NCBI GenBank assembly: GCA_963715675.1
Contig: OY970265.1
Span: 2,790,001-2,854,000 of the forward strand
Source of the DNA: DASVWZ01 sp963715675
GTDB taxonomy: Bacteria; Acidobacteriota; Terriglobia; Terriglobales; Acidobacteriaceae
Direction of reading: 5' to 3'
Length of the DNA: 64,000 nucleotides
Below are positions 26,705 to 35,131 of the stretch, one piece after another (position 1 is the stretch's first letter; every line of letters begins with the position of its first letter). Below the pieces are notes generated by a model. That model saw only the letters and a list, made by a program, of their open reading frames with translations, was not told the origin of the DNA and ran no database searches. The position numbers and the translations under genes were made by a program.

Positions 26705-27733
26705 TCAATTCACGATAATGCGTTCTTCCTCCGCGAAGAGAACGTCCACGTTAGAAGGATGACTCTTGCGTCTGTCATATTCTTTTGCAATCGCATACGG
26801 CAGATCGCGCGAGCGCGTATGCGCTTCTAGCACAGTCTTGATAGACCATCGCAGATAGAACCAGTCTTTTTGGAGTTCGGACACACCATACGACTTGGAC
26901 TTGGCACCAACCTGGGACCTCAGCCACATTTCAGCATGCCTAACCAAATCCGATTTTCGGACGCATGAGCGAACGATACTCTCTATCGTCTTGAAGATCT
27001 GCATCGCACCGCCATTAGCACCAGACGCTTCCACCTCTCTGCATCTTGCAATGGATCGTCTCCATCCGATAAACGGCAATCCGGCGAGTGCATTGGCCGT
27101 ATTCAACGGCGTCAGTCGGTAACGTTTACTGCGGCAAAAATCAAGGAATTCCACGCGAGCGAAATACGCTTCGCCCTCCTCAAGAAGTCGTTCCATATCG
27201 CTCTGGCGATCGGTAGCCGCCCGAAGTTCCGCTTCCGCCTGTGCAAGTCTGTCGGCTCGCCTTGCTCTTTGTTCTTCAACCACCAATTTCTCGCCCTCCG
27301 AGAGTTGTGAACTGAAGGCACGCTCAGCCTTTTCGAGAGATTCGCGGCACTGCTCCTTGTACGCCCATGCCTTCATACGGATGGCGTTTAGATCACCTAT
27401 TTGACGGCGAGTTCTGCTCAACGATTTTGACGTTGCTGGCTTGGACGACGGTCTCAATAAGGTCTTAACTATGTATTCCTGACTCCGCTCCTGCCAAACT
27501 TGCAACGTGGTACCTACGTCGTCGGGATTCCTGATTGACCAGAGTTTTCCTCCAACATCAAACCAGGTGGTTTCGGACAGCCAGACAAGGTGGTCTCGCG
27601 TTCTCCAAAGGTCTTCATCGTCAATGGCTCGCTTGCGACGACGCTTTGGGTTATCCTCGGGGTTTTCTTCCGTTTTTATTTCCGCCATATTTTCATAGAC
27701 GGTAAATATTTCATTGCCATCTACTGTAGTCAT
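26705..27733 (-). CDS. Unknown ~340-aa protein encoded just upstream of cas1, element A
   Basis: A 342-aa protein. The ATG at 27733 has GAGG eight bases upstream. The N-terminus is basic (KRRRKRAIDDED), the middle (about 150-200) is an Arg/Glu/Ala-rich coiled coil (EQRARRADRLAQAEAELRAA), and the C-terminus has conserved blocks shared with the element B copy: RYRLTPLNTANALAGLPFIGWRRSI, KDWFYLRWSIKTVLE and SHPSNVDVLF. I do not recognise the family. Its place in the same strand as cas1, in both elements, suggests an accessory factor in integration or a regulator. Confidence 0.8.
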   Translation of the reverse strand: MTTVDGNEIFTVYENMAEIKTEENPEDNPKRRRKRAIDDEDLWRTRDHLVWLSETTWFDVGGKLWSIRNPDDVGTTLQVWQERSQEYIVKTLLRPSSKPATSKSLSRTRRQIGDLNAIRMKAWAYKEQCRESLEKAERAFSSQLSEGEKLVVEEQRARRADRLAQAEAELRAATDRQSDMERLLEEGEAYFARVEFLDFCRSKRYRLTPLNTANALAGLPFIGWRRSIARCREVEASGANGGAMQIFKTIESIVRSCVRKSDLVRHAEMWLRSQVGAKSKSYGVSELQKDWFYLRWSIKTVLEAHTRSRDLPYAIAKEYDRRKSHPSNVDVLFAEEERIIVN

Positions 27734-27824
27734 CTGTAAACCTCATTGCCAACTTATTATACATTCTAAACATTCCAATGCAACATACATCTATAAACAA
27801 TTCATAGTAAATAGGTTAGTATCT

Positions 27825-27841
27825 GCTAGCCAAAGGCTAGC
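27825..27841. promoter_or_regulatory. Operator-like inverted repeat in the divergent promoter region, element A
   Basis: GCTAGCC AAA GGCTAGC, a 7-bp perfect inverted repeat 13 bases before the HTH gene, within the AT-rich 121-base region (27734-27854) that separates the two divergent operons. It could bind the HTH protein. Element B lacks it; there TGCTT gattt AAGCA (40757-40771) occupies a similar place. Confidence 0.4.
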
Positions 27842-27854
27842 GAGGTACTATTAT

Positions 27855-28331
27855 ATGCCAAATGGCAAACGCAAGCGTGGGAAAAGATCGGAAACGTCCA
27901 ACCGTGCTCTGCACGTGCTGGCTCGAATGCGACGAACCGGTGCGAGCCTAACCGCCGCCGCGCGAGAAGAACACATTGATCCGCGCACCGTCCGGAAGTA
28001 CGTTGGTGCTGAGCTCAAGGGGTTAAAGAAGAAACGGCGCACTCTTCCAACCAAAGCCGACCGGCGTCGTCGGGACATGCTGGTTCCCACTTCGCTTGGT
28101 GCAACTCCGGTCGTAATCCACGGATCAACGGAAGCCTCGCACCTTGGCCGCTACATGTCGGCTGTGGGCAAGTACCTGCGCACCGGTGATACTGACGCGC
28201 TGGGAGAATTCGAAGGACAATCCATCGCGGGCCATCTCCTCATTACCGATCCTGAACAGTTGAGTTCGCTCGCCCAAGCAGGTGCGCTCCAACTCGATCA
28301 AATCTATGCCCTGCCGGAGTCGTCGTCATGA
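27855..28331 (+). CDS. Small helix-turn-helix protein, element A
   Basis: A 158-aa protein starting at ATG 27855, behind GAGG at about nine bases; the longer frame upstream crosses the promoter region. The N-terminus is very basic (NGKRKRGKRSE), followed by a helix-turn-helix (SLTAAAREEHIDPRTVRKY, about 32-50) and a C-terminal part with HLGRYMSAVGKYLRTGD. The likely role is control of the element's own genes or recognition of its ends. Its last four bases (ATGA) overlap the HNH gene start. The element B copy is about 90% identical. Confidence 0.8.
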   Translation: MPNGKRKRGKRSETSNRALHVLARMRRTGASLTAAAREEHIDPRTVRKYVGAELKGLKKKRRTLPTKADRRRRDMLVPTSLGATPVVIHGSTEASHLGRYMSAVGKYLRTGDTDALGEFEGQSIAGHLLITDPEQLSSLAQAGALQLDQIYALPESSS

Positions 28332-28708
28332 TCGATCAGACTCCGATCCAGACAGCCCGAAGGGTTGCCAGAAGAGCCGAGCAGAATCGCTGCCTTCAAT
28401 GCGGGCGCAAGACAGGGATTGAGCAACACCACGTCGCCGGAAGAAATCACGACGCGGAGTTGACTGCTCCTCTTTGCCCAGCTTGCCACGCGCAAGCAAC
28501 CGAAAACCTGCGGCGGGCGGATGTGGACATGCGACGCGCACCAAGTTCCGAGGAGCGAGTGAGAAGAGCACTGAAAGCTACCGCCGTTTTTCTGTGGATG
28601 CTGGCCGAGGCGCTGTGGCGTTGGGCGGAATCGTTGAAGCCACCAACAAGGGCAAGTGAACGGCTGAATTCAGTTGCAAAGGGTTTCGGGGAATCACCCC
28701 ACAAATAA
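28328..28708 (+). CDS. HNH nuclease, element A
   Basis: A 126-aa protein, ATG overlapping the previous stop. Treble-clef HNH motif: CLQCGRKTG (zinc ligands), EQHHVAGRNH (catalytic His), and LCPACHAQAT (second CxxCH). The C-terminal 60 residues are helical and Trp-rich (FLWMLAEALWRWAESL). HNH nucleases are regular casposon components and may help process ends or donor DNA. In element B the stop codon is lost by a base change and small deletion, giving a 12-residue longer tail. Confidence 0.88.
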   Translation: MIDQTPIQTARRVARRAEQNRCLQCGRKTGIEQHHVAGRNHDAELTAPLCPACHAQATENLRRADVDMRRAPSSEERVRRALKATAVFLWMLAEALWRWAESLKPPTRASERLNSVAKGFGESPHK

Positions 28709-28719
28709 GGAGCAAAACA

Positions 28720-29067
28720 ATGAGCCTGAGAACGATGCTAGATAGCCGCAGCACCGGCCAAGCCGGAGCGCTGCTCAACGGTTCCGACATTCCAGCCGGA
28801 ACCAAATCGCTCACGATAGTAGTGGCGGACATTCGCGAATCCCCTGAGGGATTCAGTGCTCCCGCCATCATCGACCTAAGGAAACCTCTCCACGGCAAGT
28901 CAGCCTGGGCGGTGAATAAAACCAACATGAAAGCGCTGATCCGGCTGTTTGGAGAAGATGAAAAGAGGGTAATCGGCAAAAAGATCAAGCTGGAGGTCAT
29001 CTCGGTTCGCAATCCGCAAACTGGAGAGATCGTCCCAAGCTTGGCTATCAACCCCAAACAGCAATAG
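28720..29067 (+). CDS. Small conserved protein resembling phage replication-module proteins, element A
   Basis: A 115-aa protein with GGAGCAAAACA before its ATG. The signature is ALLNGSDIP near the start, then SAWAVNKTNMKALIRLFGED and VIGKKIKLEVISV. NKTN followed by FG.D and Gk.i.L is a pattern I know from small phage proteins next to replication genes, where a nucleic-acid-binding role is suspected. It lies immediately before the exonuclease-polymerase genes. The element B copy (39518-39865) differs at only a few residues. Confidence 0.75.
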   Translation: MSLRTMLDSRSTGQAGALLNGSDIPAGTKSLTIVVADIRESPEGFSAPAIIDLRKPLHGKSAWAVNKTNMKALIRLFGEDEKRVIGKKIKLEVISVRNPQTGEIVPSLAINPKQQ

Positions 29068-29100
29068 GCGATGTGCAACGAGTGGCTACGAATCGATTGT

Positions 29101-29120
29101 CCCCTCGGCACCCCGAGGGG
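29101..29120 (+). promoter_or_regulatory. Hairpin ahead of the exonuclease gene
   Basis: CCCCTCGG, loop CACC, CCGAGGGG, a GC-rich stem between the small protein gene and the exonuclease, present in both elements. It ends 21 bases before the chosen GTG start and may attenuate or delay expression of the replication genes. Confidence 0.45.
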
Positions 29121-29141
29121 ATTCGGTTCGGAGCAATCACG

Positions 29142-30086
29142 GTGAAATGGATGGATCACGAACTCTATTTGCGATGCCACACCCGAATTGTGGAAGACAC
29201 TGCGAACGAGGGGCACGGTACTAGAAGAAAGTCGCCGTTCGCGAAACACGTGCTAGTGGTGGATACGGAGACCACCACCGATGCGCGGCTGAGTCTAAAC
29301 TTTGGGGCTTACCAGTTCTGCGAAAAGGATTCACACGGCTATTACCATTGCCAGGAGGAGGGACTGTTTCACGCCGATGACCTAGACGCCAGTCAACTCG
29401 ACCTCCTTCGCGCGTATGTCAGGAGTGCCAATCGTCGGAGTGCCAAAAAGCCAGACCGCAAGCTGAAGCTTCACAGCCGTGCCGCATTCGTTGAAAAAGT
29501 GATGTACACGGCCATTCAAGCGGAAGCGATCATCGTTGCTTTCAACCTTCCTTTTGATTTGTCGCGTATTGCTGTCGAATATCGCGTTGCGCGCGGAGCA
29601 GGCGGGCAAGGGTGGAGCTTCATAGTCTTCAGGTACCGCGATAAGAAAAATGGCAACTGGCGGCCAAACAGTTTCCGCCCCCGCATTCAGCTCAGGCCCA
29701 AGGATTCGAAGGCCGCATTCATCCGGTTGGCAAGCGGGGACATGAATCAGCCGTACCGCTTGGGAAGGTTCTTGGACCTGAAGACGTTGGTCTGGGCTCT
29801 CCGAAATCGCAGCCTCAGCCTTGATACGGCGTGCCACGAGTTTAAGGTTCCTGGGAAAAAAGGGGGTTACACCCCAAGCGGAACGGTGACACGTGACGAG
29901 ATCGATTATTGCCGCCAGGATGTCTGTGCAACCGTTGGTTTGCTGAACGCGCTGCTGATCGAGTTTCGGCGCTACCCGCTCGGCAATCTTCCGCCAGAGA
30001 GGGCCTACTCTGCCGCTTCAATCGCAAAAGCGTTTCTAAGCAACATGGGGGTGGTTCCACCTGAACAAAAATTCCAAACTCGATGA
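29142..30086 (+). CDS. DnaQ-type 3'-5' exonuclease part of a family B DNA polymerase, element A
   Basis: The start is GTG 29142, eight bases after GGAG; an earlier GTG at 29073 precedes the hairpin. 314 aa. Exonuclease motifs of family B polymerases: Exo I VVDTETTTD (D41, E43), Exo II AFNLPFDLSRIA, Exo III YCRQDVCATVGL. The frame ends at a TGA (30084) in the middle of the region that normally runs on into the polymerase palm. The palm is in the +1 frame, open from 30040. So this is either a separate proofreading subunit, a polymerase made by frameshifting, or an old frameshift mutation; element B has the same structure. Confidence 0.85.
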   Translation: MKWMDHELYLRCHTRIVEDTANEGHGTRRKSPFAKHVLVVDTETTTDARLSLNFGAYQFCEKDSHGYYHCQEEGLFHADDLDASQLDLLRAYVRSANRRSAKKPDRKLKLHSRAAFVEKVMYTAIQAEAIIVAFNLPFDLSRIAVEYRVARGAGGQGWSFIVFRYRDKKNGNWRPNSFRPRIQLRPKDSKAAFIRLASGDMNQPYRLGRFLDLKTLVWALRNRSLSLDTACHEFKVPGKKGGYTPSGTVTRDEIDYCRQDVCATVGLLNALLIEFRRYPLGNLPPERAYSAASIAKAFLSNMGVVPPEQKFQTR

Positions 30087-30285
30087 CGAAACGCTTGGCA
30101 TTTGTATGCAGGCATACTATGGAGGCCGGGCCGAGATTCGTATCCGGCACACACCCGTCCCGGTGGTCTACACCGATTTCACTAGCCAATACCCCACCGT
30201 CAACACATTGCTGAAGTTGTGGCCTATGTTGATCGCAGCACGATTGAAAGTCCGCGATGTGACCCAGGAAGTCTCACAGCTCCTA

Positions 30286-31375
30286 TTGAACTTTGCATAA
30301 TATAGTTACAACGGAAACAGTTCGGCCTGCCGCCAGAAGGCAATGACCAACGTGGGTCGCTTCCGCATCCGGCGCAAAGCCTTGCGGGCGTAGTGGCTTA
30401 ACTGGCCAAAGTTCTGCGGGCAGAAGTTCGGTAGCTCGTGTTGCTTCCAATGCGACCAGAGATACTCGACCGGATTCAGATCGGGCGCATATCCGGGAAG
30501 AAACTCCACCCACAACCGCCCGCGCTGTTGGCGGATGAACTCCCAGGTCATGCGGCTGCGATGGCCAGTCAATCCGTCCCAGACAATGAGCAGCTTGCCG
30601 GGGATGTGGCGCAGCAAGTGCCCGAGGAACTCGATGATTTGCGGGCTGCGAATGGTCCCAGGAAACAGCCGGAAATAGAAGTTCCACCACGTCACCCCCG
30701 CCATGGCCGACAGCGTCTTCCAGTTGAAGTGATATTGCAGCACCGGCGTTTGTCCGCGCGGCGCCCAGGTGCGGCAACGGTGCGGGCGTTCGCTCAATCC
30801 GCTTTCGTCGATGAAGACGATGGTGCGGCCTTCTTTTTGGGCTTTTTTTTAATCTCCGGCCAGCGCTGCTGCTTCCACCGCCGGATCTTATCTTCATCGC
30901 GCTCCAGCGCCCGTCCGACTGGACGCTGGCAACTCCATCCCAGCTGCCGCAGGATGCGCCACGCTTGCGAAGGGTGATACTTCACTCCGCATTCCTGCTC
31001 GATCAGGTGGGCGACTCGCCACGAAGTCCACAAACTGGTTTCGTACCCCAGCGCCTGCGGTCCGCGTTTCAAGCCACCCTCAATGCGCCGCAGATCTTCG
31101 GGGCGTAAGCGGGCGCGCCGTCCGGCGTGCCCAGCCTTTTTCAAAGCCCGTATCCCGCCCTCCTTCAGTTGCGCGGCCCAGCGACTCACCGATTGCCGGT
31201 GTACTCCCACCTGACGAGCGACTTCGGAAGGATGCACTCCCTGACGCAACAACCGCGCCCCTAGCAATCGCCGCTCCTCCAACTTCTGAAAATCTCGCCG
31301 TACTCCCGCCGGGTTTCCCATAACCGGAGAGTAGCACAAGATCATCAGAATGTCACTATATTATTCAATCATCAA
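30286..31375 (-). mobile_element. IS630-family element inserted in the polymerase gene
   Basis: A 1090-bp insert flanked by TA on both sides (30284-30285 and 31376-31377), the target duplication of IS630/Tc1-type elements. The ends are imperfect inverted repeats: TTGAACTTTGCATAATATAG at the left and, reversed, TTGATGATTGAATAATATAG at the right. It contains one two-frame transposase on the minus strand. Confidence 0.92.
30306..31345 (-). CDS. IS630-family transposase made by -1 frameshifting (OrfA 30794-31345, OrfB 30306-30897)
   Basis: OrfA has N-terminal helix-turn-helix domains (HPSEVARQVGVHRQSVSRW). OrfB carries the DDE catalytic domain: FIDESGL, LLIVWDGLTGHRS and PDLNPVEYLW. The frames overlap, and eight As in the coding strand (30843-30850, read ATT AAA AAA AAG) form an A AAA AAG slippery site, so a -1 frameshift gives the full OrfAB protein, as in several IS630 members. 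Alternatively ATG 31321 is the start. No inactivating change is seen. Confidence 0.9.
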
Positions 31376-33142
31376 TAGAATCTCTACACCCTCACGACCT
31401 TTACAACCAGAAGACGTGGCCCAAACTGGCGTTCTTTGCACTTGTCCAACCGGATGGTGACATTTTGCCCGTGCGCACCGTATATGGAGATCAGCAGGGC
31501 GAGCAAACCAACATCGGGCTCAATCCCTTGAGCTCGCAAAAACCAATATGGTTTGCCGGTCCGGATGTCGTTGGATCGCTATTGTTGAGCCGGAAGATAC
31601 CGAAGATTTTGCGGGCAATCCGTTTTGTGCCGATTGGCGTTCAAGAAGGAATGAAATCGGTGAAGCTCGGCTCAGGCTCGATTGATCCCTACCATGATGA
31701 TTTCTTTCGCAAGATCATCGAAGAGCGAAAGGGAAAGGACAAGACTGACCCGCTCTATTACTTCCTCAAGATACTTGCCAACGCCGGTTGCTACGGAATT
31801 TATGCCGAGGTCAATCGATTTCAGTTTGGTAAGAACGCACCCAAGAAAATTGAAATTTTCTCTGGCGAAGATCGGAGAATAGATCAAACCTGCACGGTCG
31901 AACGGCCAGGGCCGTGGTATTTCCCGCCAGTGGCGTTGATTCCAGCGGGTGGGCGTTTATTGCTTGCCATGCTGGAAAGGCTGGTCACTGGCGCTGGTGG
32001 GGCCTACCTGATGTGCGACACCGATTCGATGGCAATCGTCTCTTCCAAAGACGGAGGGTTGGTCGCTTGTAACGGCGGGTCGCATCGCACGCCTGATGGA
32101 AAAGATGCGATCAAAGCCCTATCTTGGAAAGACGTACGTGCGTTGGTGGATAGATTCGAGCCTCTGAATCCGTACAACCCCAAGATCGTTCCGGGCTCCG
32201 TTCTAAACATCGTCGAAGATATCAACTACGATTCAAACGGTCGCCAACGGCAAGTGTATGGGTATGGCATCTCTGCCAAACGCTACTCTCTGTATGTTCC
32301 GGACGGCTCGGACATACGACCCATCAAAGTCAGTGAACACGGGCTGGGCCTTTACTACAGGCCGAAAGAAGGGCGTGATGCCGAATGCGAGGTGGCCTCG
32401 TGGATCAAGGAAGGATGGCAGTGGATTCTAAACCAAGCGCTCGGAATCGCGAGCCCTAGGCCGGACTGGTTCGATCTGCCAGTCATGCGACGCATCGCCA
32501 TCAGTACGCCCAACGTGATGGCTGCGCTGCGAAGGCTGAGTCGCGATCAAGCCCGACCGTACAATTTTGCCTTATCCCCGGTATTGGTCAACCTCTCCCA
32601 AACCCAAATTACGCTGCTTGGGCCATTTGAAAAGGATTCGGCACTCTGGGACAGAATGCTCTTCATCAACATCCATGATGGAACCACACACACTCTAAAT
32701 CCACCATCTTTATTGGAGATGCCGCAGACCTTCGAGATGGTTTTCTCGCAGCATGTCCGCCACCCCGAATACAAGAGCCTCGCGCCCGATGGCACACTTT
32801 GCAGGGCCGATACCCAGGGATTGCTTGGGCGATACCCCGCCACCGCCACTGGTTTTCAATTTATCGGCAAGGAAACAGAGCATGGCTGGGAGCAGGCAGA
32901 AGACATCAGCACCTTAACACCGTCGCTCGTTCGTTACCAGCAGAACGCGGGCATGGCGAAACAAGCTCTGCGAGAGCGTTTGCAGCAAATTTCTCTCAAT
33001 ACTTTGGAAAAACAAACCGGCCTGAGCAGGCACACCATCCTGCGAGCGCGACGTGGTGAGCGGGTACACCCGAGATCGTTGCAACTCCTCCGGGTTGCAA
33101 ACCGAACGATTCCAACTCGGAAACGATAATGATAGCCTCGGG

Positions 33143-33772
33143 TTAGGCCTTGGCCCGCCGCTGCTTAAATTTCTCGAACTTGGGCCGGAGTTCGTAGAGA
33201 ATCTCCAAGATCGCTTGCAGGAAGTCTAGCGCTCCCGTCGCATCAAAGTAATCTACTCGTTCGTTTGTTGCGTGCGCACCAAGATTGCGAAGGACGCGCA
33301 GTTCGTTTGCCCAATCAAGGAGCTCTTGACTGATTAAGCCCTTGCTGTGCATGGACTTCAAGCCCTCAAAAACACTTCTTGTCGAAGATTCAAACTCTTT
33401 GCCAACGGCTTCTAGCGTGCGCCCCACCATCACGACGCATGCCATCCACGTTTTGGCCGACTCACAGCGAACTGCTTCCTCGTATGACTGGCGGACGATA
33501 TCCGGCAAGTAATAGCCAATGTGACGCTCTTGAGCCGGATAGACGCGGTAATAACTATCTTTGTCGAAGCCGTCTCCCATGTCTTCTCGAACAAAGACGG
33601 CGGGTTTTGCACAACTATCGCAATGCGCGAACGTGTACTCCTGTGGCGGTCCTTCGTCTGGAAGCTTATGTACCATATCCACAATCAAAGTCTGTGGCTG
33701 CTCACAGGAATAGCAGATTGCTACAATGTGGGCCGGCGATCTCTTCTCGGATTTTTGCTTGGGCTTCGGCAT
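33143..33772 (-). CDS. DUF4145-domain protein
   Basis: A 209-aa protein. The N-terminal part has two Cys pairs (CYSCEQ and CDSCAK), a small zinc-binding module. The C-terminal DUF4145 helical domain is recognisable from CVVMVGRTLEAVGKEF, then GLISQELLDWANELRVLRNLGAH. DUF4145 is widespread in restriction and defence loci and sometimes fused to nucleases, with no proven activity. It converges on the polymerase gene with only 13 bases between, so it is cargo of element A. Confidence 0.8.
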   Translation of the reverse strand: MPKPKQKSEKRSPAHIVAICYSCEQPQTLIVDMVHKLPDEGPPQEYTFAHCDSCAKPAVFVREDMGDGFDKDSYYRVYPAQERHIGYYLPDIVRQSYEEAVRCESAKTWMACVVMVGRTLEAVGKEFESSTRSVFEGLKSMHSKGLISQELLDWANELRVLRNLGAHATNERVDYFDATGALDFLQAILEILYELRPKFEKFKQRRAKA

Positions 33773-33938
33773 ATTATCAAAAAGCGCTTACCTTTGTTCA
33801 GTCATCATACGCCGCTCCGTGAGATAATTCCGGGCCGGGAATTACTGCCCAAACCGCGCGGATTCCAAAAGGAGGCGTTTAAGCCGACATACCGCGCTGA
33901 GAGCACGACGCGGGGGAGCGGGCACACCCGAAGTCAAT

Positions 33939-34622
33939 TCAGATCCTTCGGAATGTCGCTGGGACAAACTTCAACTCCCGATACTGGGAATCCTCGATTC
34001 TAGTCGATAGATCGTTGGTGAACCCGCTGCTTGGAGAAGAAGGAATGAGTCGGCGGAGCCGATCATGCACTGCGTACGGTGGTATTGAGATGCTGTCCCA
34101 GAACCTGTCGAGGATAACTGTAGGGGGGACGGGTTCCCCGCGCTCCATTAGTAGGAGACGCTGAGTTTCACGTCTTAACTTAATCGAGTACTTGACGCGA
34201 AAACATTCCTCCAACGTGAACCATGAGTTCGCCAGGGCCCTGAGAAACGCAACGATCCGGTGATGCTTGCTCGCAACTGCCTCATGCCCTAGCTCAACCT
34301 TGCCAGACCATTGTGATGCCCCCTTTATCCACGTACCGTACTCCACAACATGAGAAGCTAGTTCACTCCCGAGCCAGAGCAAGCTATCAGTTGCGTCCGC
34401 CCGCATCACGGTCAAATCGAGTTCTTTCGTTTTTAGCCTAAAATTTTGGTCTCCGACACACAGGACGTCGATGTCCGAGTCAGGCCGCTGCAATCCAACA
34501 GACATTGAACCGAAGATTACAATCTCAAGCGACTCCTCGAAGTGCTTCACCCCGAAGGCCGTGGCACCAAGCCTCTCAACCACAATTTGGGCGAGGGAAT
34601 CCCTATTTTGCATTCGAGTCAT
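33939..34622 (-). CDS. Nucleotidyltransferase (MNT/Pol-beta fold)
   Basis: A 227-aa protein with the minimal nucleotidyltransferase signature VIFGSMSVGLQRPDSDIDVL (G-S, then D-x-D). The C-terminal half is helical (IVAFLRALANSWFTLEECF) and could bind substrate. Enzymes of this fold transfer nucleotides to small molecules, proteins or tRNA and are frequent in toxin-antitoxin and defence loci. It is the last gene of a tight operon with an acidic protein and a membrane protein; the start overlaps the previous stop by four bases. Confidence 0.82.
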   Translation of the reverse strand: MTRMQNRDSLAQIVVERLGATAFGVKHFEESLEIVIFGSMSVGLQRPDSDIDVLCVGDQNFRLKTKELDLTVMRADATDSLLWLGSELASHVVEYGTWIKGASQWSGKVELGHEAVASKHHRIVAFLRALANSWFTLEECFRVKYSIKLRRETQRLLLMERGEPVPPTVILDRFWDSISIPPYAVHDRLRRLIPSSPSSGFTNDLSTRIEDSQYRELKFVPATFRRI

Positions 34623-35131
34623 CCGTTATCGCTGCTATTCACGATCTCCTGAATTTCCAAGAACGTCTCGTGTGCTATGCGCATATCCTCTGGGGCAATC
34701 CAGCCAAAATATCCTTTTATGTACTCCTCAAAGCTCTGTGCTTTAGCGGTAATTTCGTGATCCTGACCGAATAATCTCCTGAAAACATCCGCAAAGGATG
34801 GTTCTTTGCCCGACTTGCTTTTGCGAATGATATTTGCGCGGAGCAGGGTCGAAAGAAACTCATCAATTGCAACCTCAATTTCTTCTCGGTCATAACCATC
34901 GGTGTATTCACCCTCATCGAAATCTTCGTCGCCATATTCCTCTTCCGCTTCTACAGGTTCTACGGGTTCCACGGCTTCCTCGGCAACCACTGCTTTCTCC
35001 GTCGTTGGCGCTGCGCTCTTTTGTGCAAATCCTGAGTTTTCAAAATAACCCGTTATCTCTTCCAGTCCCTGGGCGATTTCCTCAAGAACCCGCCTGCTTG
35101 GACGGCGCAATGCTGTTGATTGTTTAGCCAT
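34619..35131 (-). CDS. Acidic protein of a nucleotidyltransferase operon
   Basis: A 170-aa protein. The N-terminus (about 1-30) is basic and helical, a Glu/Val-rich linker follows (VEPVEPVEAEEEYGDEDFDE), then a helical domain (AIDEFLSTLLRANIIRK and SFADVFRRLFGQDHEITAKA). No known domain. The acidic linker and coupling to the nucleotidyltransferase (4-base overlap) suggest a partner or inhibitor of that enzyme, which is inference. Confidence 0.72.
   Translation of the reverse strand: MAKQSTALRRPSRRVLEEIAQGLEEITGYFENSGFAQKSAAPTTEKAVVAEEAVEPVEPVEAEEEYGDEDFDEGEYTDGYDREEIEVAIDEFLSTLLRANIIRKSKSGKEPSFADVFRRLFGQDHEITAKAQSFEEYIKGYFGWIAPEDMRIAHETFLEIQEIVNSSDNG

Larger units (their letters stand above)
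30106..33129 (+). pseudogene. Family B DNA polymerase palm/thumb, interrupted by an IS630-family element, element A
   Basis: Two pieces in the same frame: 30106-30285 and 31378-33129. The first has YYGGRAEIRI and motif A in VVYTDFTSQYPTV. The second has KILANAGCYGIY (motif B type) and motif C in YLMCDTDSMAIV, then a C-terminal helix-turn-helix (TLEKQTGLSRHTILRARRGE). Removing 30286-31375 plus one TA joins CTA to GAA and gives one 643-codon frame without stops, so the gene was intact before the insertion. Casposons use family B polymerases to copy themselves. As it stands the enzyme is inactive unless the insert is lost. Confidence 0.9.

Noticed and set aside
27714..27854. Longer N-terminus for the HTH protein of element A
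   Set aside because: These codons cross the divergent promoter region and the operator-like repeat; ATG 27855 has a ribosome site and matches the element B start.
25060..33160. Possible element ends at AGGCTA near 25090 and TAGCCT near 33134, directly flanking the core genes
   Set aside because: Only six bases match in inverted orientation and no target duplication is seen. The 36-bp repeats with 14-bp direct repeats further out are far better ends.
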